A stretch of 64,000 nt of DNA from Pseudolysinimonas kribbensis (GCF_030161895.1 NZ_BSVB01000001.1:1178001-1242000); one strand, 5' to 3'. Numbered from the stretch's first letter, positions 8,720 through 18,797 are shown. Translations and numbers: made by a program. The notes: generated by a model from the letters alone, not told the origin.

Positions 8720-9719
8720 ATGGCTGGCAACGATCCCACATCGGCGTCGGACGGCCCCCTCGGGGTCGCGATCCTCGGCTTCTGGCATGTGCACGCCGAC
8801 GGGTACGCCCAGGAGGCGGCCGAACACCCCGGCACTCGCCTGGTCGCGGCCTGGGACCCCGACCCGGAGCGCGGGCGGGAGGGCGCCGCCCGCCTCGGCG
8901 TGCCCTACGAGCCCGAGCTCGCCGCGGTGCTCGCGCGCGACGACGTCGACGGCGTGAGCGTGACGACGGCGACGAGCGAGCATCCGGAGGTCATCGCAGC
9001 GGCCCTGGACGCCGGCGTCCACGTCTTCACCGAGAAGCTCCTCGCCGGAACCGAGCAGGAGGCCGCGGACCTTCTCAAGCGTGCCGCTGCACAGGGGGCG
9101 GCGCTCGTGGTGTCGCTCCCCGGCTCGCCGAGCCGACCACGCTCGCCGCCGCGCGGCTCCTCGACGAGGGCGCGCTGGGGCGCCTGACCTACGCCCGGTT
9201 CCGGATGGCGCACGACGGCTGGATCGGCGGCTGGCTCCCCGAGCGGTTCGGCGATCCGGCGACCGCGATCGGCGGCGCGCTCGCCGACCTCGGCTGCCAC
9301 CCGGTCTATCTCGTGCAGCGGTTCCTCGGCGCCGAGCCCGAGCGCGTCGACGCCAGCTACGCCCGCGTGACCGGGCGCGGGGTGGAGGACAACGCGGTCG
9401 TGACGATGCGCTACCCGGACGGCGCGATCGGCGTCGCCGAGGCGAGCTTCGTGACGACCCCCGGCGCGGCGACGTTCGAGCTGCGCGGCACCGAGGAAGT
9501 CTCCTCTCGGGGTTCGGCAGCGAGGTGCTCCTCGGCAAGGGTCCGCGGCTGGGTGGCGACGCGTGGACGGCGGTGGCGCTGCCCGAGCCGGGCGAGGCGC
9601 CGTTCGCTCTGTGGGTGCGCGCGATGCGCGGCGCCGCGGCCGCCGAGGTCGAGGCCAATCAGCGCGCCGCGCTCGAGCTCACCCGCGTGGTCGTCCGCGC
9701 CAACACCGCCGCCCTCTGA
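8720..9719 (+). CDS. Gfo/Idh/MocA-family oxidoreductase (two frame breaks)
   Basis: About 333 residues. The Rossmann start is GVAILGFWHVHADGY, followed by RLVAAWDPDPERG and DVDGVSVTTATSEHPEVIAA, i.e. an NAD(P)-binding domain of the sugar dehydrogenase family. The family's EKP motif reads TEKLLAG here, with Leu replacing Pro. The C-terminal domain continues as MAHDGWIGGWLPERFGDPAT and LADLGCHPVYLVQRFLGA, then SGFGSEVLLGKGP. Breaks lie at CCCC 9118-9121 and GG 9495-9496; one added base at each restores one frame. These enzymes oxidise or epimerise sugars and inositols with bound NAD(P). Substrate unknown. It is followed after 25 bp by a paralogue. Confidence 0.83.
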
Positions 9720-9744
9720 CCGGAATCGCCCCGAAGGGAACCCC

Positions 9745-10771
9745 ATGACCCCGACCGCCCCCGTCCGCATCGGCCTCATCGGAGCGGGCGGCATCGCCGG
9801 CGCGCACGTCGCCGGCTACCTGCGCAATCCGGACTCCGTGGTGTTCGCCGCGGTGGCCGACCCGGTGCGCGAGAACGCGGAGCGACGCCGTGGCGACACC
9901 GAAGCGGAGATCTACGCCGACTACCGCGAGATGCTCGCCCGCGCGCCGATCGACGCCGTCGACATCTGCCTGCCCCACCACCTGCACCGCGACGCCATCG
10001 TGGCCGCCGCCGAGGCGGGCAAGCACGTGCTCTGCGAGAAGCCGCTGTGCCTGACCCCGAGGAGGCCGGCGACATCGCGGCGGCCGTGCAGGCCAACGGC
10101 GTCACCGTCATGTGCGCGCACAATCAGCTCTTCCTTCCCGCGGTCGCCGAGGCGCGGCGCCTGCTCGACGAGGGGCTGTTCGGCACCGTGTACGAGGTGC
10201 GCACGACCGACAGCTTCGTCAACGAGTTCACGCCCGAGAGCATGGGATGGCGCGCACACGCCGCGACGAGCGGCGGCGGCGAGCTCATCGACACCGGTTA
10301 CCACCCGACGTACCTGCTGCTGCACCTGGCCGGCGGTTCGCCCGTCGACGTGGCGGCCGTGCTGAGCCGGCACCGGCTCGACTTCATGGAGGGCGAGGAC
10401 TCGGCGCAGCTCCTCGTGCGCTTCGACAACGGCGTCGTCGGCAGCCTCGCGACGAGCTGGGCCTACCAGCCCAGCGGCAACACGGAGAAGTTCTCGGTCG
10501 TCGCCGAGAAGGGCTCGCTGTGGAGCGACGGCACCGTGCTCGAGTACCGGCTGCGGGGGAGGACCCGGTACGCATCGAATTCGAGCCCGTGCACGAGTTC
10601 GCGGCGGAGATCGCGCACTTCGCCCACAGCATCCGGACCGGATCGCGTCCCCTGCACACCCACGTCGAGGGCACCGAGGTGCTCGGCATCATCCTCGCCG
10701 CCTACGCGTCGGCGCGGGAGCGGGTCGTCGCGCCGGTGGAACACCTCGGAGCGGCAGCGGTCGCGCGGTAG
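9745..10771 (+). CDS. Gfo/Idh/MocA-family oxidoreductase (two frame breaks)
   Basis: About 342 residues. It begins RIGLIGAGGIAGAHVAGYLR (GxGxxG Rossmann motif), keeps the EKP motif in KHVLCEKPLCL, and has DAVDICLPHHLHRDAIVAAA in the nucleotide domain. The C-terminal domain shows GGGELIDTGYHPTYLLLHLA with a His typical of the active site, and ends HVEGTEVLGIILAAYASARE. Breaks occur at CCCC 10055-10058 and GGGGG 10555-10559, each repaired by one base. It lies 11 bp before an FAD oxidoreductase gene, and both probably belong to one sugar-oxidising unit controlled with the importer. Confidence 0.85.
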
Positions 10772-10782
10772 CGGGGGCCCGG

Positions 10783-12324
10783 ATGACGCGCGTGCGGCAG
10801 GCGGAGGTGGCCGTCTTCGGCGCCACGGCGGGCGGAGTCTGCGCCGCGGTCGCCGCGGCGGAGCACGGCGCACGCGTGCTGCTGCTCGAGCCCGGCGCCC
10901 ACGTCGGCGGCATGACGAGCGGCGGCCTCGGCTACACCGACGTCGGGGATCTGCGGGTGCTCGGCGGCGCGGCCGCACGGTTCCGGAACGCGGTCGCCGA
11001 GCACTACGGCGTCGCTCCGGGCCGCTACGCGGGCCCCGAGCCGCAGGTCGCCGAGGCGATCCTGCTCGCGTGGCTCGACGCCGCAGGGGTGGAGCTGGTC
11101 ACCGGCGCGCTCCTCACGGGTGTCGCGATGCGCGGCGACGCGATCGCCTCGGCGTCGTTCCGCGACCTGACGGTCGAGGCGGGTGTCTGGATCGACGCCG
11201 GCTACGAGGGCGATCTGCTCGCGGCGGCCGGCGTGCCGTACCGGGTCGGCCGCGAGGACCGCGCGCTGCACGGTGAGCGCTTCGCCGGCCGGCGCGAGGT
11301 CGTGCCCGGCATGCATTCGATGCCCGACGGCGTCTCCCCGTTCCGCGACGACGCCGCCGGGCTCGAGCCCGGCGTGCTGCTGCCGCAGGTGCGCGCCGAA
11401 CCGATGGCCGACGTGGGCGCGGGCGACGGCGGCGTGATGTCGTACGGGTACCGGCTGTGCCTGTCGACGGCATCCGACCGCATCCCGTTCGACGAGCCGG
11501 CCGGTTATGACCCGGCGCGCTGGGAGCTCGGCCGCCGCATCCTCGCCGCCGAGCGGGCGCGCGGCGTCGAGCGCCCGGCCGGCCGGATGGTCGGTCTCGA
11601 GCCGAACCTGCCCGGTGGCAAGGCGGACGGCAACTCGCTCGGACCGTTCTCGCTCAGCGTGCTCGACGGCAGCGCGTGGCGGTATCCGGATGCCGACCAG
11701 CCCGAGCGGGACGGCATCCGGGAGCACCATCGCCGGCACGCCCTCGGCCTGCTGCACTTCCTGCGCACCGACCCCGCGGTGCCGCCGGACGTGCGCAGCG
11801 AGATCGACCGCTGGGGCCTCGCCGCCGACGAGTTCGCCGACACCGGCCACCTGCCGCACCAGCTCTACGTGCGCGAGGCGCGGCGGATGCAGGGGCGTCG
11901 CATCCTGACCGAGCACGATCTGCTCGGCGGCACGGTCTCCGACGACACGATCGCGCTCGGCTCGTACCACCTCGATGTGCGCGAGGTGCAGCGCGCGTGG
12001 CGCTGGGTGTACGAGCACCCGCGCCCGATCGCGCAGGTGGTGAGCGAGGGGTACTACTCCGTGCCGGTGCCGGTCTACGGCATCCCGTACGCGGCGCTGC
12101 TGCCGCCCGACGGGGTCGCGACCAACCTCCTCGTGTCCACCTGCGTCTCGGCGTCGCACGTCGCGTTCTCGTCGATCCGCATGGAGGTGCAGTACCAGAT
12201 GCTCGGTCAGGCGGCGGGCACGGCGGCGGCGCTCGCGATCGCCGCGGACGTCGCACCCGACCGGATCGACGTGGGCACCCTGCGCGAGACGCTCGCGGCC
12301 GACGGCGCGGTGCTCGCCCTCTAG
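10783..12324 (+). CDS. FAD-dependent oxidoreductase
   Basis: 513 residues, intact. The N-terminal dinucleotide fold VAVFGATAGGVCAAVAAAEH binds FAD, followed by LEPGAHVGGMTSGGLGYTD, a hallmark of the FAD_oxidored group. Further conserved stretches are IDAGYEGDLLAAAGVPYRVGRE, VSEGYYSVPVPVYGIPYAAL and a C-terminal SACVS-like segment (VSTCVSASHVAFSSIRME) with MLGQAAGTAAALA. Related enzymes are often found in polysaccharide or sugar-acid loci. It directly follows two sugar-type dehydrogenases, so oxidation of a sugar-derived substrate is likely, but the reaction is not known. Confidence 0.82.
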   Translation: MTRVRQAEVAVFGATAGGVCAAVAAAEHGARVLLLEPGAHVGGMTSGGLGYTDVGDLRVLGGAAARFRNAVAEHYGVAPGRYAGPEPQVAEAILLAWLDAAGVELVTGALLTGVAMRGDAIASASFRDLTVEAGVWIDAGYEGDLLAAAGVPYRVGREDRALHGERFAGRREVVPGMHSMPDGVSPFRDDAAGLEPGVLLPQVRAEPMADVGAGDGGVMSYGYRLCLSTASDRIPFDEPAGYDPARWELGRRILAAERARGVERPAGRMVGLEPNLPGGKADGNSLGPFSLSVLDGSAWRYPDADQPERDGIREHHRRHALGLLHFLRTDPAVPPDVRSEIDRWGLAADEFADTGHLPHQLYVREARRMQGRRILTEHDLLGGTVSDDTIALGSYHLDVREVQRAWRWVYEHPRPIAQVVSEGYYSVPVPVYGIPYAALLPPDGVATNLLVSTCVSASHVAFSSIRMEVQYQMLGQAAGTAAALAIAADVAPDRIDVGTLRETLAADGAVLAL

Positions 12325-12361
12325 AGCGGGTCGGCGCCGCGCGCCGCTACTCGACCCGCTC
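12324..12361. repeat. REP-like inverted repeat between convergent genes
   Basis: GAGCGGGTCG at 12324-12333 pairs perfectly with CGACCCGCTC at 12352-12361. The right side, CTACTCGACCCGCTCGG, is identical over 17 bases to 1598-1614. It covers the gap between the convergent FAD oxidoreductase and MFS genes, supplies the MFS gene's last codons (ERVE-stop), and may also act as a terminator. Confidence 0.55.
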
Positions 12362-13578
12362 GGGGGTGCGGGGCAGCCCCACGACCAGCAGCACCGGCGC
12401 GATGAGCACCACCGCCCCCGCGACGAGCAGCGTCCCGCGGGCGCCGATCGCCTCGCCGAGCACCCCGCCCAGCAGGGCGCCCAGCGGGAACAGCCCCATG
12501 ATCGCGACCCGCATGGTCGCGTTGACGCGGGACAGGATCCGGTCGGGGCAGATGCGCTGGCGCAGGCTCACGCTCGTGATCGCGTAGACGATCTGGCCGA
12601 GTTCGCCCGCCGCCATGCCGGCGACGGCGAACGCGAGCCCCCAGCCCGGGGTCGCGAGCACGATCAGGAGCGCGAGCGGTCCGGTCACCGCGAGCGAGAC
12701 CCAGATCACGCGGACCGGGCCGAGGGTGCGGCTCGCCCGGGGGTGAGCGCCGCCCCCGCCATCGCCGCGAGTGCGCCGCCCGCCACCACGAGGCCGACGA
12801 CCCAGGCCGGCTGATGCAGGTCGCGCACGAGGAAGACGACGGTCACGGCCGACGCGATCGCGAACGACAGGTTGCTCGCGGCGCTCGCGAGCGCGAGGGC
12901 GCGGAGGGTGCGGTCGCGGGCGACGTAGCGGACGCCCTCGGCGATCCGGTGGCCCAGGTGCCGCGGGGCCTCGGGCTCCGGCGCGGGCTCGTGCACCCGG
13001 ATGCCGAGCAGGGTGGCCGCCGACACCGCGAAGGTGATCGCCTGCGCGAGCACCACCGACGCCGCTCCGATCAGTGTCACGAGGAGGCCGCCGAGCCCGG
13101 GGCCGGCGACCTGGCCGCTCGAGCGGAGGAACTCCATCGCCGAGTTGCCGGCGAGCACCCGGTCGCGGCCGACGACCACCGGCACGTAGCTCTGGTATCC
13201 CACGTCGAAGAAGACCCGCGCCAGGCCGACCAGGAGCGAGACCACGACGAGCTGCGCGATGGTCAGGATGCCGAGCCACGATGCGACCGGGATCGTCGCG
13301 TAGAGCACGGCGCGCGCGAGGTCGCTCGCCACGAGCACCGGACGGCGGCGGGCGCGGTCGAGCCACGCGCCGGCGGGCAGGCCGATGAGGGCGAACGCGA
13401 TCGTCGAGGCGGCCGCGATCAGGCCGACCTCGAAGGCGGTCGCGTGCAGCGACACGACCGCGAGCAGCGGGATCGCCACCCCGCCGATCTGGCTGCCGAA
13501 CTGACTCGTGGTCTGGCCGGCGAGCAGCAGCCGGAAGTCGCGCGAGGCGCGCAGGGAGGGCGCGGACGGGAGGGACAT
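12347..13578 (-). CDS. MFS transporter (one frame break near 12741)
   Basis: About 410 residues with some twelve hydrophobic helices, e.g. GGVAIPLLAVVSLHATAFEV, AFALIGLPAGAWLDRARRRP (with the MFS loop motif GxWxDRxxRR) and GLGGLLVTLIGAASVVLAQA. It resembles the MFS_3 / enterobactin-exporter-like group of drug or siderophore exporters. GGGGG at 12739-12743 needs one more base to join LTP to RASRTLGPVRVIW. The ATG at 13578 is preceded by GAAAGG. It converges on the FAD oxidoreductase and its link to the sugar island is unclear. The C-terminal ERVE comes from the REP-like repeat. Confidence 0.82.
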
Positions 13579-13710
13579 GACGTGCCTTTCGTGGAGAGGG
13601 ATCCCCTCCACCGGCGCGGAAATCGTCGCTCGGGGGTTCGACGTTACGGGCGCCTGTGCATCGTGTCAAACTCCGGCGACGTCGCGGCGCGCGCGCTCGA
13701 TGATGGCGAC

Positions 13711-13851
13711 ATGAGCGACAGCACGGACTGGCCGACAGAACGCAGCGCCGAGAACACCCCGCAGGACGAGGCGCGATCGGAGGAGCAGCACCACGATGCC
13801 GACACCGAGGAGGACACGGTCTCCGGCGGCGCTGCGGAGGAGCCCGAGTGA
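13711..13851 (+). CDS. Small acidic protein, unknown function
   Basis: 46 residues (starts MSDSTDWPTERSAENTPQDE), very rich in Glu, Asp, Ser and Thr, with no hydrophobic segment; probably disordered. No family recognised. It overlaps the next small acidic gene by GTGA and is probably co-translated with it. High-GC genomes give many chance open frames, but the composition and coupling favour a real gene. Confidence 0.5.
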   Translation: MSDSTDWPTERSAENTPQDEARSEEQHHDADTEEDTVSGGAAEEPE

Positions 13852-14105
13852 GCGACCGCGCGGTGGGCGACACGGGTGACGCACCGCTGGATGACGACGA
13901 CCAGCTGTTGAAGGATCGCAGCTACTCCCCGGCGAGCGGTCGGGAGACCGAGGAGCTGCAGCGCGATCCTGCCGACAGCCCGGCGACCGACGACGTCGAT
14001 CCGGATGCGGTGCAGACGCTTCCCGGCACCGGCGGTCCCGACGACGGGGGCGCGGTCGAGGCGCCGCCCGACACCACGATCCCCCGCGACACCGGGGCGC
14101 ACTGA
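13848..14105 (+). CDS. Small acidic protein, unknown function
   Basis: 85 residues starting at GTG 13848, overlapping the previous gene by four bases (GTGA). Sequence such as DDDDQLLKDRSYSPASGRET and ATDDVDPDAVQTLPGTGG is acidic, Pro/Gly-rich and without hydrophobic helices, so an intrinsically disordered protein is likely. Similar short acidic proteins occur in Microbacterium relatives (recalled). No function can be assigned. Confidence 0.55.
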   Translation: MSDRAVGDTGDAPLDDDDQLLKDRSYSPASGRETEELQRDPADSPATDDVDPDAVQTLPGTGGPDDGGAVEAPPDTTIPRDTGAH

Positions 14106-14220
14106 GCGCGCGGGAGCCGGACGCCGCCCTGAGTCTCTCCTCCACAGGGCGGCATCCGGCGATTGATCCACAGCCGAAAGCTCTCCTGACCAGGCAATTC
14201 GGGATGTCGGTGGCCCCTGC

Positions 14221-14226
14221 CATAGT
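14221..14226 (+). promoter_or_regulatory. -10 hexamer of a probable leaderless promoter
   Basis: CATAGT lies 6 bases before the ATG of the HNH gene at 14233, with no Shine-Dalgarno sequence, suggesting a leaderless transcript. Confidence 0.45.
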
Positions 14227-14232
14227 CGAAGC

Positions 14233-15616
14233 ATGGAGGCAGAGGCGGCGATCTCGGAGGCGATCCGGGTGCTCGCGGGAACAGCGGCGGAGCCGCTCGC
14301 GGTGCTCCCCGACGAGGGGTCTACCGCCGTGCGTCCGACGTCGAACGGCTCGGCAGGCTGGTGGATGCGCTCCGGCTGCAGGCCGCTGCCGAGCTCGCGG
14401 TGCGCGCCGACCATGTCTCCGACGGCTCCGCGACGCCGCGACTGACTCGACGGCTGGGGGTGGTGAGCGCGGCGCAGGTGCTGGAACGCGCGGCGCGAGT
14501 CTCTCAGCGGGAGGCGACGCGGCGCATCCGGCTGGGCACGCTCGTCTCACCTCGTATCACCCCGTTCAGCGCGGTCATCGAGCCGCCATTCCCCGCCGTA
14601 GCCGAAGCGCTGCGGGCGGGCGAGATCGGCGTGGATGCTGTGGCCGCCATTGTGCGCCCGCTCGCCGGGGCGGCGGACCGTATCGCACCCGAGATGCTGG
14701 CCGAGGCGGAGCGCCATCTGGTCTCCGAGGCGCGCACCGGCTTGCCCGATCTCGTCGCCGTCCAGGCGCAGATCATGGGGCAGGCCCTCGACGCCGATGG
14801 CGCCGAACCGCGCGAGGCCGAGCTGCGACGACGTCGGACATTCCGCATCGGGCGGGAGGTCGACGGCATGACTCCGTTCCACGGGCTCGCTGATCCGGTG
14901 GGCGCGGCCCTGCTGCGCGCCGCCATTGCCGAGCGGACGGCGCCGTCGCGCACGCCGCGGTTCGTGGCCGACGACGAACCCGCTGTCGAACGCGGCGCCG
15001 ACCCGCTCCCGATCCGGGACGAACGCTCCCGGGAGCAGCGCGCCTACGACGTGCTGATGGGCCTGCTCACCGCGGGCGTGCGTGTCGACCGGGATGTCGC
15101 GACCAGCCTCCACGGGGTGGCGACCGTGCAGGTGGTCGTCACGGAGGCCGACCTCGAGGGCGGATCGGGTCTCGCCTGGCTCGACGATGTCACCGAGCCC
15201 GTGTCGGCACGCACCGCCGCGGAGATCGGCTGCGACGGGGGCATCGCGGTGACGGTCGTCGACGACCACGGACGCCCGCTGCGCCAGGGACGACGACAGC
15301 GATACTTCACCGCCGCCCAGCGAAGGGCACTGGCGGTGCGCGACGGCGGATGCGCCATGCCGCAGTGCACCGCTCCCCCGTCCTGGACTCACGCACATCA
15401 CGTCGTGGAGTGGCAGCACGGGGGTGCGACGGACGTCGACAACGGCGTCCTTCTCTGCGCGTACCACCACCATCTCGTGCACGAGGGCGACTTCCGCCTG
15501 CGCATGCTCGAGGGACTGCCGCAACTGCTGGCACCGCCTTGGGTCGACCCGGAACAGCAGTGGAGACGCATCGGGCGCGCCCGATGGAAAGGGGCGCGAC
15601 GGCGCGGGCCGCCTGA
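14233..15616 (+). CDS. DUF222 / HNH endonuclease domain protein (two frame breaks)
   Basis: About 461 residues. The long N-terminal part (VSAAQVLERAARVSQREATR, GEIGVDAVAAIVRPLAGAAD, PFHGLADPVGAALLRAAIAE) is the DUF222 helical region. The C-terminal HNH domain reads RALAVRDGGCAMPQCTAPPS then HAHHVVEWQHGG, DNGVLLCAYHHHLVHEG, with the expected Cys pairs and HH/N/H residues. Such genes are abundant in actinobacteria, often several per genome, sometimes associated with 13E12-type repeats; nuclease activity is predicted rather than proven. Breaks at GGGG 14316-14319 and GGGG 15591-15594 are repaired by one base each; the second repair gives the natural end RARWKGATARAA-stop at 15616. Confidence 0.82.
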
Positions 15617-15619
15617 GCG

Positions 15620-15967
15620 TGCCGCCGCGCGCCTCGGTGCCGCGCGCTCGCGCCGCGCCCGTCGCCGCGCCCCGGTCGTCGGCCGTGGTCGCGTGCGAGC
15701 GTTGCAGGTACTGCTCGGGTGTCAGCCCGCCGCGGCCGCCGAGTGGGAACACGTGCCGCTCCCCACCCGGGTCACCGGCCAGTCGGAGGCGTCGTCCACC
15801 ACGAACACCGGGGCGCCCGGGGGCGAGCCGCTCGGCGATGAAGCGGCGGTACGCGTCGGTCGGCCGCGACGTGCGGCATCACCCGTTCCAGCGGCAGCCG
15901 CAGAGCCGGCCGGATGCCGAGGCCGATCCAGGCCCGGCACGATCACGACGCGCGGGTCACGCGACAC
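15620..15967 (-). pseudogene. Damaged gene of unknown function after the enolase-like gene
   Basis: This 340-bp stretch has no intact gene. A minus-strand reading starts at GTG 15967 (MSRDPRVVIVPGL), overlapping the enolase-like gene's end by 11 bp. Protein-like pieces then appear in different frames: WIGLGIRPALRLPLERVMPH, DAYRRFIAERLAPG, APVFVVDDASDWPVTRVGER and HVFPLGGRGGLTPEQYLQRS. At least four frame changes are needed to join them, some of two bases, more than single homopolymer losses explain. It is either a decayed gene or a badly sequenced one. I do not recognise the family. The 3' end is uncertain and probably abuts the HNH gene. Confidence 0.4.
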
Positions 15968-17033
15968 GGAACCGGCTCCCGCGCGTGCTGAGCGTCATCC
16001 CGTGCCCCGGTGCGTCGCCCGGTCGCACCGCCCCGTCGCGTACGGGCAGGGTGCCGTCGAAGAGCGCCGCCTCGACCCGCTCGTGATCACTGAACCACTC
16101 GAGGTGGCGGAGCCCCGGTGTGACGGCACCGACGTGCACCGACAGCTGCGGGGCGCAGTGCGCGGAGACGTCGACGCCGGCATCCGCGGCGAACGCGGCG
16201 AGCTCGCGCCAGGCGGTCGGGCCGCCGCAACGCGTCACATCCAGCTGGAGGCAGTCGACGGCGCCGGCGTCGAGCAGCGCCTCGGCGTCGCACCGGCGCC
16301 ACACGTACTCCCCCGCCGCGACGTCGATCGGGGTCGCCGCACGCACCCGCGCGAGTCCGGCCGGGTCGTCGGAGCTCACGGGCTCCTCGAACCAGGCGAC
16401 CCCGCGCGCCGCGAGCGCGCCGGCCACCTCGATCGCCTGGTCGACGTCGTAGCCGCCGTTGGCATCCACGAACACCGCCGCCCGGTCACCCACGCGGGCG
16501 ACGACCTGATCGACCCGGGCGAGGTCGCGCTCGACCCGGGTGCCGCGATCCTGCCCGATCTTGATCTTGACGGCGCGCATGCCCCGCGCCATCCAGTCGT
16601 CGAGCTGCGCGTCGAGCTCGGACTCGTCGAACGTCGTGAACCCGCCGCTGCCGTACACCGGCACCGCGTCGCGCACCGGTCCGCCGAGTGCGGCGACGAG
16701 CGGGATGCCGTCACGTCGCGCCGCGAGATCCCATAGGGCGAGGTCGACCGCGGAGAGGGCGGTCGCGCCCACGCCCGGCCGCCCGACATTGCGCAGCGCC
16801 CGCCCCATCGCCTCGGCGGCCGCCACCGGGTCGGGATCGTCGAGCACGGGCGCGAGCACCTCCTCGATGAGCGCGCCGGCCGCCGCGGCACCGTACGTCC
16901 AGCCGGTGCCGACCATCCCCTCGCTCTCGCACTGCACCACGACGACCGTGGTCGAATCCCAGGCGAAGGTGCCATCGGCCTCCGGCCGCTCGGTGGGCAC
17001 CCGGAAGACGCGGGTCAGCACAGAGACCGTCAT
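15957..17033 (-). CDS. Enolase-superfamily (mandelate racemase / muconate lactonizing type) protein
   Basis: 358 residues, intact. The C-terminal barrel carries the superfamily signature: KIKIGQ (catalytic KxK), VFVDANGGYD (first metal ligand Asp), WFEEPV (second, Glu), then DCLQLDVTRCGG and AHCAPQLSVHVGAV (His on the late strand). These enzymes remove a proton next to a carboxylate; members include mandelate racemase, sugar-acid dehydratases and dipeptide epimerases. The N-terminal capping domain has GWTYGAAAAGALIEEVLAP. It begins 4 bp after the stop of the TPP-enzyme gene, so they form one operon. A sugar-acid or alpha-hydroxyacid substrate is plausible but undetermined. Confidence 0.85.
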   Translation of the reverse strand: MTVSVLTRVFRVPTERPEADGTFAWDSTTVVVVQCESEGMVGTGWTYGAAAAGALIEEVLAPVLDDPDPVAAAEAMGRALRNVGRPGVGATALSAVDLALWDLAARRDGIPLVAALGGPVRDAVPVYGSGGFTTFDESELDAQLDDWMARGMRAVKIKIGQDRGTRVERDLARVDQVVARVGDRAAVFVDANGGYDVDQAIEVAGALAARGVAWFEEPVSSDDPAGLARVRAATPIDVAAGEYVWRRCDAEALLDAGAVDCLQLDVTRCGGPTAWRELAAFAADAGVDVSAHCAPQLSVHVGAVTPGLRHLEWFSDHERVEAALFDGTLPVRDGAVRPGDAPGHGMTLSTRGSRFRVA

Positions 17034-17037
17034 CGGC

Positions 17038-18797
17038 TCAGCCGAGCTGCGAGATCTTGTCCTTGAACAGCGTCGTCGCGATCGCCACCTTGTGCGGCTG
17101 CCCGCGCAGGAACGCCGTCGCGAACTTCTTGGCCTGCTCGTACGCGATCGTGCCGGGCAGCGGCGGCTCGTTCGGATCGACGTCGACGTCGACGAGCGCG
17201 GGACCGTCGAAGGCCAGCGCGCCCCGGATCGCCGCCTCCAGTTCGCCCGCGTCGGTCACCTTCCGGCCGAACCCGCCGCACGCCTCCGCCCAGGCCGCGA
17301 AGTTCCCCTCCGGCTTCTCGAACCGCACCCCGTGCTCGGGATAGCCGAGCACCATCTGCTCCCAGAGGATCTGCCCGAGCGAGTTGTTGTTGTTGACGAC
17401 GACGGTGATCGGCCAGCCGTGTTGGGCGGCGGTGAGGAACTCGGCCATGAGCATCGCGAACCCGCCGTCGCCGACGAACGCGATCACCTGCCGCTTCGGG
17501 AAGGCGTGCTGGACGGCGTTGGCGTAGGGCAGCCCCGGCGCCATCGTCGCGAGGTTGCCGGAGAGGTAGAACTCGCGCCCGCCGCGGATCGTCCAGTGCC
17601 GCGCGGCCCAGGTGGCGATCGTGCCGGAGTCGCAGGTCAGCACCGCGTCGTCCGTGGCAGCGTCGTCGATGACACCCATGAGGTACTGCGGCGCGATCGG
17701 GGAGCGGTCCTTGTTCTCCAGCGCCTCCATGTTGGAGCGCCAGTCGCCCATCGCCTTCTGGTACTTCTCCAGGTGCGCGCGGTCGTCCCGCCGGGTCAGC
17801 ATCGGAGCGAGCGCGGCCAGGGTCTCCTTCGCGTCGCCGACGAGGCCGGCCTTGATCGGGAGGCGCGCGCCGATCCGCGCGGGATCGGCATCCACCTGCA
17901 CGACCTTGACCGCGTCGGGCGCGGGCAGGTGCTTGGTGTACGGGAAGTTCGTGCCGACCATGAACAGCACGTCGCAGTCGTCCATGAGCTCGGCGCCCGG
18001 CTTCGTGCCGAGCAGCCCGATGCCGCCGACCGCGAACTCGCTGTCGTCGGGGATCGCCGCCTTGCCCGGCAGCGTCTTGACGATCGGGGCGCCCAGCAGG
18101 TCGGCGACGGCGAGCAGCTCCTCTCGCGCGTGCAGAGATCCGGCGCCCGCGAGGATCGCGGGCCGCTCCGCGGCGGAGAGCACCTCGGCCGCCGCGCGGA
18201 GATCCTGCTCGCGCGGGATGCCGATCGGATACGCGCGTGTGGCCGACGTGGCCGGCGGCGTCGCGGGGGCGACGTGCTGATACGGGTCGGCATCCGCATC
18301 GGCGACCTGCACGTCGTTCGGCACCGTCAGGTGCGCGACACCGCGGCGGGCGTACGCCGTGCGGATGGCGATGTCGACGACGCCCGGCAGCTGCGCGGGG
18401 TTGTCGACGACGAGGTTGTACTCGGCGACGTCCTCGTAGAGGTGCTCGAGGCCGACCTCCTGCTGATAGCCGGTGCCGAGCACGCTGGTCTCCTGCGAGC
18501 CGGTGATCGCGAGCACGGGCTGGTGGTCGAGCTTCGCGTCGTACAGGCCGTTCAACAGGTGGATGCCGCCCGGCCCCGACGTCGCCAGGCACACGCCGAT
18601 CCGCCCCGTCGCCTTCGCGTGCGCCGCGGCCATGAAGGCCGCGGCCTCCTCGTGGTGCACGAGCACGAACCGGATCGTCTTCGACCTCCGCAGCCCCTCC
18701 ATGATCCCGTTGATGCCGTCGCCGGGAAGGCCGAACACGGTGTCGACCCCCACTCGGACAGGCGCTCGATGAGGACTTCGGATGCGATGCGTGCCAT
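17038..18797 (-). CDS. TPP-dependent pyruvate oxidase / dehydrogenase-like enzyme (one frame break near 18749)
   Basis: About 586 residues with the three domains of the acetolactate synthase/pyruvate oxidase family. The N-terminal Pyr domain has FGLPGDGINGIMEGL and the catalytic Glu in FVLVHHEEAAAFMAAA; the central domain has RPAILAGAGSLHAREELLAV; the C-terminal PP domain has the TPP motif GDGGFAMLMAEFLTA...VVNNN. Length and the phrase GLYDAKLDHQPVLAITGSQE resemble PoxB-like (quinone-dependent pyruvate dehydrogenase) proteins. One extra base in the CCCCC run at 18747-18751 joins ASEVLIERLSEW to GVDTVFGLPG. ATG 18797 has a GGGGA just upstream. A family member with another 2-oxoacid substrate is possible. 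Confidence 0.82.

Noticed and set aside
14547..15752. Minus-strand frame opposite the HNH gene
   Set aside because: Only its first residues (15617-15752) look protein-like and belong to the damaged gene; the rest is shadow of the well-conserved DUF222/HNH protein.
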